A stretch of 64,000 nucleotides of DNA from Actibacterium naphthalenivorans. Lineage in GTDB: Bacteria; Pseudomonadota; Alphaproteobacteria; Rhodobacterales; Rhodobacteraceae. The position numbers and the translations under genes were made by a program. The stretch lies in contig NZ_JACIEQ010000001.1 in assembly GCF_014196965.1 (NCBI RefSeq), positions 868,001-932,000 on the forward strand. The letters are read 5' to 3'. The notes beneath the pieces were generated by a model. The model had not been told where the DNA came from. It saw nothing but the letters and a program-made list of their open reading frames with translations, and ran no database searches. Below, one piece after another: positions 7,848 through 16,212 of the stretch (positions are counted from its first letter, which is position 1; the number at the start of each line of letters is the position of its first letter).

Positions 7848-9073
7848 GCTCCAAACGCCCCGCCCTTCCACGCAGAGGCACGGCGCGTCTCGATCCTATC
7901 ATTGCGGAGGCGCTAGATGCCCGCAACACCACACCACTTACGCTAGGGGCCTTCGCGGCGCTGACGCGCGACCGGGCGCGCACACTTGGTGCGCGAGCGT
8001 TGGTATTTGTCCTCACGCTGGGGGCGTCGATGCTCTGTGCGCTGCCATTTCTGCTGCTCTCCGGCGCTGATCTTGGCGTTACCGCGCGGGCCTTCTTTAT
8101 CGGTTCTCTCGGCTCTCAGTTCGCACTGGCCGAAACGCTTGTCCAGATGATCCCCCTTCTGATCGCCGGGCTGGCGGTGGCGTTCTCCTTTCATGGAGGG
8201 TTGTTCAACATTGGCGTGGAGGGCCAGCTTATTTTTGGGGGGCTGGTCGCGGGGGTGATCGGCGCGAAACTTGATGTCTCCCCGGCGTTGCTCACGTTTC
8301 TGTGCCTTTCGGGCGGGATCGCTGGCGGCGCATTTGCCGCGCTGATCCCGGCGCTGCTGAAAGCCTATCGTGGCGTTCACGAGGTCGTCACCACGATCAT
8401 GATCAACTTTGTCGCGGTCTACGTCGCGCTTTACGCGGTCTCGCCGAAGGGGCCATTCGTTTCTGCGTCCCAGCCTTCGGCGACCGATAAAATTCCACGT
8501 GACGCGCGCCTCTCGGTGATTTGGGAGGGTACGCGCCTGCATTCAGGGCTGATAGTTGCGGTTGCGGCGATGATCGGGGTCTGGTGGCTACTCTACCGCA
8601 CACCTTTGGGCTTTCGTATCCGCCTGATGGGTGCGAACCCCGGCGCGGCGCTGGCAAGCGGAGTTTCGGTGGCACGCATGACCAATTCGACGCTGCTCAT
8701 TTCCGGCGGGCTTGGTGGATTGGCCGGTGCGGTCCAGGTGCTCGGCGTTTATGGGCGATTCTTCGATGCCTTTTCAGCGGGCTACGGCTATGACGCCATC
8801 GCGGTTGCGCTGCTCGCCGCCCTGTCACCAATTGCAATGATCGTCTCTGCTTTTTTCTTTGCCATGCTCGACTCCGGCGCGGTTCAGATGCAGGCAGTCG
8901 CCGGCATCAGTCGCGAGATGGTCGGCGTCGTGTCTGGCCTGGTTGTCGCCTTTGTCGCAATCCAACCCGCGATCGTGCATTTGAGCGGACGGATTCAACG
9001 TGGCAACCGACCACCCGAAGCAGACCCGAGCAGCACTCAATCCCTTCCCCTGGCGAGTGGAGAGAACAGATGA
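7844..9073 (+). CDS. ABC transporter permease, BMP-type nucleoside importer (YufP-like)
   Basis: The protein has 409 aa and several membrane segments. The family motif FSFHGGLFNIGVEGQLIFGG is present near residues 115-135, followed by YRGVHEVVTTIMINFVAVY and YRTPLGFRIRLMGANPGAAL, as in other long BMP-importer permeases. The ATG at 7844 overlaps the ATPase stop (ATGA). It forms the transmembrane pore with the next protein. The cytoplasmic N-terminal extension of about 55 residues is typical of this partner. Confidence 0.88.
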   Translation: MSSKRPALPRRGTARLDPIIAEALDARNTTPLTLGAFAALTRDRARTLGARALVFVLTLGASMLCALPFLLLSGADLGVTARAFFIGSLGSQFALAETLVQMIPLLIAGLAVAFSFHGGLFNIGVEGQLIFGGLVAGVIGAKLDVSPALLTFLCLSGGIAGGAFAALIPALLKAYRGVHEVVTTIMINFVAVYVALYAVSPKGPFVSASQPSATDKIPRDARLSVIWEGTRLHSGLIVAVAAMIGVWWLLYRTPLGFRIRLMGANPGAALASGVSVARMTNSTLLISGGLGGLAGAVQVLGVYGRFFDAFSAGYGYDAIAVALLAALSPIAMIVSAFFFAMLDSGAVQMQAVAGISREMVGVVSGLVVAFVAIQPAIVHLSGRIQRGNRPPEADPSSTQSLPLASGENR

Positions 9074-9993
9074 GCGAATTCATTACCTTGTCCCTCTTCG
9101 CCTCAACGCTGCACCTGTCGGTCCCGGTGATCCTGCCGATGCTGGGCGGCCTTTTGTGCGAGCGTAGCGGCGTGGTCAATATCGGCCTCGAAGGAATGAT
9201 GCTCAGCGGCGCCTTTGGCGCGGTGGTCTTTTCTTATCTGACCGGCAACCCGTGGCTTGGCCTTGGCGGCGCAGTGCTCTCCGGGCTCATCAGTGGTGGG
9301 ATGCTCGCGATCATGTCGGTGCTCCTTCGAGGCGATCAGGTGATCAGCTCGACGGCGATCAATCTGATCGGTGCCGGTCTGACCGCAGCATTGGTGCCAA
9401 TTATCTGGGGTATCGACGGGACAACACCGAGCGTGCCAAAAATACCGACCTTACCGCTTCCCCTTTTGCCGCAGCTGCCGGTGATCGGGCCGCTTTTGGG
9501 GGAACTGTCGATGATTGACGTGCTCGCCTTCGCACTGGTCTTTATCGTCTGGTGGGTACTGATGCGCACCGATGTCGGGCTGCGCCTGCGCGCCTGTGGC
9601 GAAAGCGCCGCCGCCGCCGATGCCGCCGGGATCGCGGTAACCAGGGTCCGCATCGCCGCGGTAATCCTCTCGGGCGTTCTGGCCGCGCTCGGGGGCGCCT
9701 ACCTGTCCATTGTGACGCTCGATCTGTTTCAGGCCTCAATGACCCAAGGGCGCGGGTTCCTCGCGCTCGCGGCCATGGTCTTTGGCAAATGGAGGGTGGG
9801 ACCGGCCTTTCTTGTCTGCCTCGGCTTTGGTCTCGCCGATGCGGTGGCGCTTCGGGCCCAGATCTTTACCGACGAACTGCCGCATGATCTTCTGTTTGCC
9901 CTTCCCTATCTGCTGGCGCTCGTGGCGCTGGCAACCTTCGTCGGACGCGCCTCCGGGCCGGCCGATGTCGGCAAACCGTTCCGCCGGGCCTGA
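9070..9993 (+). CDS. ABC transporter permease, BMP-type nucleoside importer (YufQ-like)
   Basis: The protein has 307 aa, the shorter permease partner of the family. Motifs include LCERSGVVNIGLEGMMLSGAF near the N-terminus, MRTDVGLRLRACGESAAAADAAGI in the middle and GRGFLALAAMVFGKWRVGPAF near the end. The start overlaps the stop of the preceding permease (ATGA). It completes a four-component importer made of the receptor at 5167, the ATPase at 6231 and the two permeases. The Rieske oxygenase gene follows after 27 bp. Confidence 0.9.
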   Translation: MSEFITLSLFASTLHLSVPVILPMLGGLLCERSGVVNIGLEGMMLSGAFGAVVFSYLTGNPWLGLGGAVLSGLISGGMLAIMSVLLRGDQVISSTAINLIGAGLTAALVPIIWGIDGTTPSVPKIPTLPLPLLPQLPVIGPLLGELSMIDVLAFALVFIVWWVLMRTDVGLRLRACGESAAAADAAGIAVTRVRIAAVILSGVLAALGGAYLSIVTLDLFQASMTQGRGFLALAAMVFGKWRVGPAFLVCLGFGLADAVALRAQIFTDELPHDLLFALPYLLALVALATFVGRASGPADVGKPFRRA

Positions 9994-10020
9994 CGCCCCC
10001 CCTCAAAAGGAACTCTCGCA

Positions 10021-11082
10021 ATGTATGTCAGCGAAATTCCCACCTTGCGCGACTACTGGTATCCAGTCGCCTACAGCGCCGACCTGACCGATGCGCCGCG
10101 TCCTGTGCGGCTGTTGAACGATGTTTACGTGATCTGGCGCGCGACCGGTGGCAAAGTCGCCTGTGCCGTTGACGAATGCCCCCATCGCGCCGCGCGCCTG
10201 TCGCAGGGCTGGGTCGAAAACGGCCAGCTCGTGTGCCCTTATCATGGCTGGGCGTTTGACGGCACGGGCGCTTGCACCCGCATCCCGCAGAACGACCCTG
10301 AGAGGCCGATTCCGCCGCGCGCGCGCACGCTGCCGATGCTGGTCGACGAGAAATACGGGTTGGTCTGGCTGTGCGTCGGCATGCCCCGCGCCGATATCCC
10401 AACTCTCGAGGAGGCCGAAGACTCCGGCTTCACCCTGATCCATGAGATGATGGAGATTTGGGACACCTCAGCGCCGCGGGTGATCGACAACGCGCTCGAC
10501 ATCTCCCATGTGGCCTGGACGCATCGAAACACCATCGGCGACAGCAACGCCTCGCAATTCGAGAGTTTCGAAATCCATCGTGATGGCCATCACCTCTCCG
10601 CCCGGATCAGCTATCGCGCGCGGATCACCGAAGCGCTGCGCAGGAACACGGGCCTGACTGGCGATTTTACCACGCGCGTGACTAATTCCGAACTTGTCCA
10701 GCCGCTGATGTACAAGGACGTGATGGAGTATGAAAACGGGCTGCGTCATGTGCTCTACAAGACCGCGACCCCGGTAGATGACAGCCACACATTGTTTTGT
10801 CAGTTCATCGCCCGCAATGACGACCCGGACGCCGAAAAGATCGCGGGCATCGTCGCGCTCGACCGGCGCATTCAAGCGGAGGACCGCAAATTGCTTGCCG
10901 GTGTGAGGCCCGAATTTCCGCTGGATATCCAGACGGAAATGCACACACGCGCGGATCGGATGACGGTGGAATACCGCAAGATCCTCGCGGAGCTCGCCGC
11001 CGAAAATTCCGACGTGACCCCGGACGAAGCTTGGGCGCGCCCTTTCCTTTCCACAGTCAAAGCACAACGCAGCCGTCGCTGA
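10021..11082 (+). CDS. Rieske non-heme iron oxygenase, NdmA/VanA-like
   Basis: The protein has 353 aa. The Rieske [2Fe-2S] ligands are Cys53-X-His55 (CPHR) and Cys72-X2-His75 (CPYHGW). The mononuclear iron site is Asp160, His163 and His168 in DNALDISHVAWTH. Length and arrangement fit single-component-type oxygenase subunits such as vanillate O-demethylase and, by remembered similarity in the C-terminal third, the methylxanthine N-demethylases NdmA/NdmB. It could therefore remove an alkyl group from an imported base. The required reductase is not encoded nearby, so it would have to use one from elsewhere. It is the last gene of the importer operon, with AAGGA about 10 nt before the start. Confidence 0.85.
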   Translation: MYVSEIPTLRDYWYPVAYSADLTDAPRPVRLLNDVYVIWRATGGKVACAVDECPHRAARLSQGWVENGQLVCPYHGWAFDGTGACTRIPQNDPERPIPPRARTLPMLVDEKYGLVWLCVGMPRADIPTLEEAEDSGFTLIHEMMEIWDTSAPRVIDNALDISHVAWTHRNTIGDSNASQFESFEIHRDGHHLSARISYRARITEALRRNTGLTGDFTTRVTNSELVQPLMYKDVMEYENGLRHVLYKTATPVDDSHTLFCQFIARNDDPDAEKIAGIVALDRRIQAEDRKLLAGVRPEFPLDIQTEMHTRADRMTVEYRKILAELAAENSDVTPDEAWARPFLSTVKAQRSRR

Positions 11083-11219
11083 TGCCTTCCCCTCATGGAG
11101 GGCAGCAGAATGCTGGAGCATGCCCAAGCGTCGGTTTTTTTTGCAAGAACACGGCTTTCCGAGGGAGCTATACCTGCAAATCAACGGCTTGGGAGGGGCC
11201 GTTCCACCTGATCGCGCGG

Positions 11220-11414
11220 ATGCATAGCGTGTGGCTGGACGCAGGTTCGTGCGTGGTGGCCGAGACCGCCGAGTTGGTGGAATACGTCTTCGACCGTTTG
11301 CCCGATGAGACGCACGACGATGCCTTAGAGCTGCATATAACCGGAGACGCACAAAAGCGTCTGACGCAAGCGCTCATCAGACAGTTTAAGGCGATTTTAC
11401 ACGGGCCGGTGTGA
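11220..11414 (+). CDS. Possible small protein, uncertain
   Basis: An ATG at 11220 opens a 64-codon frame ending in TGA. The product would be acidic in the middle (AELVEYVFDRLPDETHDDA) and would end in a helical segment. I recognise no family. The ribosome binding site is poor and the neighbours do not explain it. It may be a remnant of a longer gene or not a gene at all. Confidence 0.22.
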   Translation: MHSVWLDAGSCVVAETAELVEYVFDRLPDETHDDALELHITGDAQKRLTQALIRQFKAILHGPV

Positions 11415-11598
11415 AAGCTCACCTTGTGTTTTAGCGAATTACGTGCGCTCGGGCAAAACATCTCTCATACGTCCGGGTGAAATTGTCGAAGATTTTGCCC
11501 TGAAACCCTGTATTGCGGAAAATCCCCGCCCCCACCAACTCCCCTTTCTCCTATTTTTTAGTTTAATTTTGCTTTCCACCATAAATTACTAGAAACTC

Positions 11599-11608
11599 AT
11601 TGCGCAAT
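11599..11608. promoter_or_regulatory. ATTGCGCAAT palindrome, candidate Lrp/AsnC operator
   Basis: A perfect 10-bp palindrome lies about 110 bp upstream of the aminotransferase start in an AT-rich stretch. Its 8-bp core TTGCGCAA recurs at 19,251-19,258 between the Lrp/AsnC gene and the divergent oxidase gene. A shared core at the two promoter regions of module B suggests control by the Lrp/AsnC protein. Confidence 0.4.
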
Positions 11609-11715
11609 TTATCCGAATAATGCCAATTTTTCATCACCATAGCCGGTGATTGCGCGCCGCTAGTAGAGGCTAGCAATCGTCGCGCCCGAAGCAGATCACG
11701 CGAGGAAAATTGACG

Positions 11716-13428
11716 ATGGCTCCAAGTGCGGTAGCGCCGACACATCCCGACAGAGATGGCGCGTCCAGGGAACCCATCGATGCATTGATTGAACGCATCC
11801 GCGACAGCGTCATTGGCGAAGGCCATCCGATCCCGGGACCCTACGGCCCGCGCCCCCTCGTCTACGCCGATTTCATCGCTTCGGGCCGATCCCTGAGCTT
11901 TATCGAAGCGGCGATTGAGGACAGGGTTTTGCCCGTCTACGGCAACACCCACACCGAGGCTTCTCACACGGGGCGCGTGACCACCGCACTGCGCGAAGAG
12001 GCCCGCCAGACCATCGCCATGGCCGTCGGCGCAACCGAGGCTCATGCGGTGATTTTCACCGGGAATGGCGCCACTGCGGCAGTGGACCGATTGGTGCGCG
12101 GCATGGAGCTTGAGGCCAGAGCGCGCGCGGGCGAGAAGCCTGTGGTGTTTGTTGGCCCCTATGAGCACCATTCCAACGACCTGCCGTGGCGCGAAACCGG
12201 TGCGGAGATCGAGCGCATCCCCTTGGACACGGCAGGCCAGATTGATCTTGCACATTTGGCCAGGCGCCTAAACGCACACCCCGAAGACTGTGTCAAAATC
12301 GGCGCGTTTTCCGCCGCTTCCAATGTGACGGGGGTGCGCACCGACCTGAAAGCGATCGCTAACCTTCTCCATCTCCATGGGGCCCTGTTCGTCTGTGATT
12401 TCGCCGCCGCCGCGCCCTATATCGAAATGCGCCTTTCACTCGACCCCGCCGACCCGATGGCCCGGATCGACGCACTGTTTTACTCCTCTCATAAATTCGT
12501 CGGCGGCCCCGGCGCCTCAGGCGTGTTGGTCGCGGACAAGGCACTTTTCACCTCCACATGCCCCGGTATCACCGGCGGTGGCACGGTTAGCTATGTCACC
12601 GCGGACCACCATACCTATGTGCGCGACATTGAGCGCCGCGAAGAGGCCGGCACACCCGGCATCATTGGCGATATTCGCGCAGGCGCCGTCATGGCGCTGA
12701 AGGAAGCAATCGGATCGGCAGAAATCGAAGCTCGGGAACACGCCCTCATGACCGAGGCATTTTCCCGCCTGTCCAACGCGCCGGGCATCGACATCCTCGG
12801 CCCTTTGGACAAGGAGCGGATTGGGGTTCTGTCTTTCAATATTTCAACTGAGGGGCGCCATCTTCACTATGGCTTTGTCGTAGCTCTGCTCAACGATCTC
12901 TTTGGCGTTCAGGCCCGCGGCGGCTGTTCTTGTGCGGGACCTTACGGGCATGAACTGCTCCATATTCCGCCGCAGACAGCCGCAACATACGAGACCGCCG
13001 TTTCTGAGGGGCAAAGCCTGATGCGGCCCGGCTGGGTGCGCCTTGGCTTTAACTACTTCTTTGACACACAAACGACAGATTACATCATATCTGGGATTTT
13101 ATTTATATGTAACAATGGCTTGAGATTTATCGCCGACTATGATGTTGATATCGCACGGGGGGTTTGGCGACACAAAAATGGCCCAACGACCGCGCCAACC
13201 TCGCTCAAAAATTTCTGGATGTTCAAAAGCCATACCAAGCGCGCGAAATTTCAACAGATGAGTACGTTTATCACAGCTGCTGAAGAAATGGCTTCGGCCC
13301 GTGACGTGCCTCTCATGAAACAGCGTGCCATTTTCGCCCCGGATTGCGAAGCACTTCGTGGGTTCTGGATGCCGCAGGATGTGATGCACAGCGAGGAGAC
13401 GACAGAAGACCCGATTACGGCCCTTTGA
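11716..13428 (+). CDS. Class V aminotransferase-fold PLP enzyme, cysteine-desulfurase-like
   Basis: The protein has 570 aa, longer than ordinary cysteine desulfurases (about 400). PLP-site features are clear: Asp228 in LFVCDFAAAAPY for the pyridine nitrogen and the Schiff-base Lys260 in YSSHKFVGGPGASG. A Cys-rich loop QARGGCSCAGPYGHELL (Cys404, Cys406) lies where desulfurases keep their catalytic cysteine. The C-terminal extension of about 150 residues is unassigned and has an AT-rich coding stretch near 13,060-13,140. I chose the ATG at 11716 (GAGGA about 9 nt upstream). It is followed after 59 bp by an ATC-hydrolase-family gene and then the Liv importer. A role in C-S bond cleavage of the imported compound or its product is inferred. 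Confidence 0.8.
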   Translation: MAPSAVAPTHPDRDGASREPIDALIERIRDSVIGEGHPIPGPYGPRPLVYADFIASGRSLSFIEAAIEDRVLPVYGNTHTEASHTGRVTTALREEARQTIAMAVGATEAHAVIFTGNGATAAVDRLVRGMELEARARAGEKPVVFVGPYEHHSNDLPWRETGAEIERIPLDTAGQIDLAHLARRLNAHPEDCVKIGAFSAASNVTGVRTDLKAIANLLHLHGALFVCDFAAAAPYIEMRLSLDPADPMARIDALFYSSHKFVGGPGASGVLVADKALFTSTCPGITGGGTVSYVTADHHTYVRDIERREEAGTPGIIGDIRAGAVMALKEAIGSAEIEAREHALMTEAFSRLSNAPGIDILGPLDKERIGVLSFNISTEGRHLHYGFVVALLNDLFGVQARGGCSCAGPYGHELLHIPPQTAATYETAVSEGQSLMRPGWVRLGFNYFFDTQTTDYIISGILFICNNGLRFIADYDVDIARGVWRHKNGPTTAPTSLKNFWMFKSHTKRAKFQQMSTFITAAEEMASARDVPLMKQRAIFAPDCEALRGFWMPQDVMHSEETTEDPITAL

Positions 13429-13487
13429 CTTTGCGAACCGACCCCATACCGCAAAGCGCTAAAATAGTTGACCCGACAGGAGATGGA

Positions 13488-13997
13488 ATGACCGACGCCC
13501 CCGCCACCCCGGAAATCACGCTGGAACAGCTCTCCGGCGCCTACGCGATGCGCGCGAAATTTTACATGCACATGTTTGATGTGCTGCGCGAAGAATACGG
13601 GCCTGACAAGACCATCGAATTGATGAGCAAAGCTACGTTTCGCCTTGGCGTCGAGATGGGGGAAAAGCTCAAAGCCCACGGCCCCGCCAACATCGAGGCG
13701 CTGACAGAACAGTTCCTCAACGGCATCCCATGTCGCGATCATCTGTTTTCGCCGGAGCTGCTCAAATGCGATGCGGAGGGGATGGAAATCCAATTTCACC
13801 GCTGCCCGCTCAAAGACAATTGGGAAGCCGCAGGGCGTGAAGGTGACGAGCTTGAGATGCTGTGCCGTGCGGCGGGCGCGATCGACGCGGGCTTGTTTGG
13901 CGCGGCCGGGTTCACCTTCAAGGGCGAGACGTGGAAGCCCGGCAAAACCGGCTGTTGCCGCCTGATCGTTGAACCAGGCCTGGCGGCTGCGGATTAA
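13488..13997 (+). CDS. L-2-amino-thiazoline-4-carboxylic acid hydrolase family protein (copy 1)
   Basis: The protein has 169 aa. I recognise the ATC-hydrolase family (PF14196 type) from FLNGIPCRDHLFSPELLKCD, then FHRCPLKDNWEAAG and GAIDAGLFGAAGFTF. Characterised members open the thiazoline ring of ATC on the way to cysteine, but most of the family is untested. The ATG at 13488 has AGGAG upstream. The gene sits between the PLP enzyme and the receptor of the Liv-type importer. A second divergent member lies at 20,661-21,125, so module B carries two. Family assignment is from memory and should be confirmed with an HMM. Confidence 0.72.
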   Translation: MTDAPATPEITLEQLSGAYAMRAKFYMHMFDVLREEYGPDKTIELMSKATFRLGVEMGEKLKAHGPANIEALTEQFLNGIPCRDHLFSPELLKCDAEGMEIQFHRCPLKDNWEAAGREGDELEMLCRAAGAIDAGLFGAAGFTFKGETWKPGKTGCCRLIVEPGLAAAD

Positions 13998-14119
13998 CGC
14001 GCTGCCCCTACAAAGGCGCCCCCAAAGGCCCCGCCAAAGAACACAATCATCAGACCCGGGAAAACGGGCACATCTAAACTCAACACAACCCATTCTCCGT
14101 CCAACAGAGGAAATCAGGA

Positions 14120-15232
14120 ATGAAACTTACACGAAGAACAGCCATCGCAATCGCTGTCACGGCAGCGTTGACGCCGGCTGCGGCCTTTGCCGAAGAAACT
14201 GTCAAAATCGGCTACCAGCTACCGCTCACCGGCAACACCGCGCAATACGGTCAGGATTTCAAAGACGCGGCCGAAATTGCATTGACGAAATTCAATGCCT
14301 CAGGCGCCCTGCCCGTGCCGGTCGAAATCATCTATGAAGACTCGCGCTCGGATGCAAAAGAGGGCGTGACCATCGCCCGCAAATTCGTTGACGACGACGG
14401 GATTGTCGGCGTGCTGGGCGATTTCACCTCGACCGTTTCGATGGCCGCCGCGCAGGTCTATAAAAAGGCAGGCATGGCGCAACTGTCACAAACCGCGTCG
14501 CACCCGGATTTCGCCAAAATCTCCAAATGGCAGTTCCGCAACATCACCACCCAGGACCAAGAAGGTTCGGTCAACGCGCAGTGGATGCTGGATCAAGGCA
14601 TCAAAAAGGTTGCCGTGATCGCCGAACAGACCGACTGGGGGCAATCTGTGGTCAAAGGCTTTGTAGAGCCCTTTGAAGCCGCCGGTGGCGAGATTGTCTA
14701 CACTGAATTCTTCAATCGCGGGCTGGCCGATTTCCGGCCGATCATCACCAAACTCGAAAACAATACCCCCGATGCGGTTTATACCGGTTTCTTCTATGAG
14801 GATGGTGGGCAGTTCCTCAAACAGATGAAGCAACTCGACGCCGGAATTCCGGTCTATTCGACCTCCGCGGCCTATAACGACAAACTCATCGAACTTGCGG
14901 GCGACGCCTCAGAGGGGCTTTTTCTGACCGCAACGTTCCTGCCGACCCGCATGGATGCAAATGTTCAGGAGTTTGTGGGCGAATGGTCCAAAACCCACGA
15001 TGCCGCCCCCGGTCAATTCCCCGCACAGGCCTACGACGCGGTGAACATCATGCTGTCCGCTGTCGTCAAAGCCTATCCGGAGATCACCCGCGAGAGCCTA
15101 CGCGATGCTTTGGCGGAGACCACGGATTTCCCGGGCGTGACCGGCAATACCTCGTTTGACGAAAACGGCGAGCCACTCAAAGAATTGACCAAAGCGTCGG
15201 TTTCCAACGGCATGTTTGTCGAAGTTCAATAA
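14120..15232 (+). CDS. Branched-chain-amino-acid-type ABC transporter substrate-binding protein (LivK-like)
   Basis: The protein has 370 aa with a signal peptide (MKLTRRTAIAIAVTAALTPA..., cleavage after AFA near residue 24). The mature part shows the Peripla_BP_6 pattern: VKIGYQLPLTGNTAQYGQDF, GVLGDFTSTVSMAAAQVYKK, VAVIAEQTDWGQSVVKGF and PAQAYDAVNIMLSAV. The start has GAGGAAATCAGGA immediately upstream. It is the receptor for the permeases and ATPases that follow. Ligands of this class range from leucine to amides and heterocycles; the neighbouring enzymes suggest a sulfur/nitrogen heterocyclic amino acid. Confidence 0.9.
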   Translation: MKLTRRTAIAIAVTAALTPAAAFAEETVKIGYQLPLTGNTAQYGQDFKDAAEIALTKFNASGALPVPVEIIYEDSRSDAKEGVTIARKFVDDDGIVGVLGDFTSTVSMAAAQVYKKAGMAQLSQTASHPDFAKISKWQFRNITTQDQEGSVNAQWMLDQGIKKVAVIAEQTDWGQSVVKGFVEPFEAAGGEIVYTEFFNRGLADFRPIITKLENNTPDAVYTGFFYEDGGQFLKQMKQLDAGIPVYSTSAAYNDKLIELAGDASEGLFLTATFLPTRMDANVQEFVGEWSKTHDAAPGQFPAQAYDAVNIMLSAVVKAYPEITRESLRDALAETTDFPGVTGNTSFDENGEPLKELTKASVSNGMFVEVQ

Positions 15233-15240
15233 ACCCTTAC

Positions 15241-15275
15241 CCCTGTCCGTCTGAGTGATTGTTGAACGGACAGGG
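15241..15275 (+). promoter_or_regulatory. Intercistronic hairpin between receptor and permease genes
   Basis: CCCTGTCCGT (15241-15250) pairs perfectly with ACGGACAGGG (15266-15275) across a 15-nt loop. No T-run follows, so it is not a standard terminator. Hairpins at this place in ABC operons commonly protect the abundant receptor mRNA from 3' decay and reduce permease expression; that role is inferred. Confidence 0.6.
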
Positions 15276-15297
15276 ACGATAGCAAAAGGGGGACGAC

Positions 15298-16212
15298 GTG
15301 CTCGATCCTTATATCCTGCAACAATTGGCCATCGGTCTGTCTCTGGGCATGATCTACGCGCTTATGGCCATTGGATTCACGCTGATTTTCGGCGTTCTGA
15401 ACGTGGTCAACTTTGCCCATGGCGAAATCTACACCATTGGCGCGTTTGCCGGACTCATGGTGATCTCTGTCTTTGGTCCGCCGCTCTTGGTCGTACTGTT
15501 CATCGCGCTGGCTACGGGGGCCTTGGCAGGGTTTGGGCTCGAACGCCTCGCTTTTCGCCCGTTCCGTCGTTTCTCTGATGAGGCCTCTTTAAAATCGCGC
15601 GCCATGCGCGAGGCGACATTGATGTCCTCGCTCGCCATGTCGATCATCGCTCGCGAAGCGATGGAAATGATCTTTGGTTCGCAATTCCAATCCGTCGACC
15701 TGGCCTATCTGATCAATAAACCGATCGGCATCGGCCCGATAACCATCGTCAACGGCGATCTGATCATCTTTGGCATCACCGTGGTGATGCTCGGCGGGTT
15801 GCAATGGCTGTTGAAAAAAAGCCCCGTCGGCCTGTCGATCCGCGCCGTATCCAACAACGCGCTGGGTGCGAAATACTGCGGCATCAACACAGATCGCACC
15901 ATCATCATCACCTTTGTCATCGGCTCCGCCATGGGTGCGCTCGCGGGCATCCTTGTCGGTCTTTATTATGGTGCAATCTTTCCGTCCATGGGTTTCACGC
16001 CCGGAATCAAAGCCTTTGTCGCCATGGTGATGGGCGGGCTGTCCTCGATCCCGGGTGCCGTAATCTCCGCCATCATTCTGGGTCTGTCCGAAAGCCTGTC
16101 GACCAGCTTCATGTCCTCTGTCTGGTCCGACATGGTCGCCTATGCCTTCCTGCTTTTGACACTGATCTTTTTCCCGCAAGGCCTCTTTGGGGCGAGGAGG
16201 GAACGTGTCTAA
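15298..16212 (+). CDS. Branched-chain-type ABC permease (LivH-like)
   Basis: The protein has 304 aa and about eight membrane segments. Family motifs are IYALMAIGFTLIFGVLNVVNFAHGE near the N-terminus, SNNALGAKYCGINTDRTI in the cytoplasmic coupling region, and FTPGIKAFVAMVMGGLSSIPGA near the end. The start is GTG at 15298 with a GGGGGA site. It overlaps the next gene by 8 bp. It should form the inner-membrane channel with the LivM-like protein. Confidence 0.9.
   Translation: MLDPYILQQLAIGLSLGMIYALMAIGFTLIFGVLNVVNFAHGEIYTIGAFAGLMVISVFGPPLLVVLFIALATGALAGFGLERLAFRPFRRFSDEASLKSRAMREATLMSSLAMSIIAREAMEMIFGSQFQSVDLAYLINKPIGIGPITIVNGDLIIFGITVVMLGGLQWLLKKSPVGLSIRAVSNNALGAKYCGINTDRTIIITFVIGSAMGALAGILVGLYYGAIFPSMGFTPGIKAFVAMVMGGLSSIPGAVISAIILGLSESLSTSFMSSVWSDMVAYAFLLLTLIFFPQGLFGARRERV

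Larger units (their letters stand above)
11083..11715. other. Long intergenic region upstream of module B
   Basis: Some 630 bp between the Rieske gene and the aminotransferase gene. The left part has a weak hairpin followed by an 8-T run (11135-11142) that could end the Rieske transcript. The middle holds a doubtful 64-codon frame (11220-11414). The right part (about 11515-11640) is AT-rich and contains the 10-bp palindrome ATTGCGCAAT (11599-11608) and a small inverted repeat GCTAG-6-CTAGC (11659-11674), as expected of a regulated promoter region. Confidence 0.5.

Noticed and set aside
11220-11414. DUF982-like small protein
   Set aside because: The length fits loosely, but the conserved pattern of that family is absent, so no function is assigned.
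15257-15266. Third GntR operator in the Liv operon gap
   Set aside because: Only the left half (ATTGTTGAAC) is present and it is part of the hairpin loop and arm; no palindrome.
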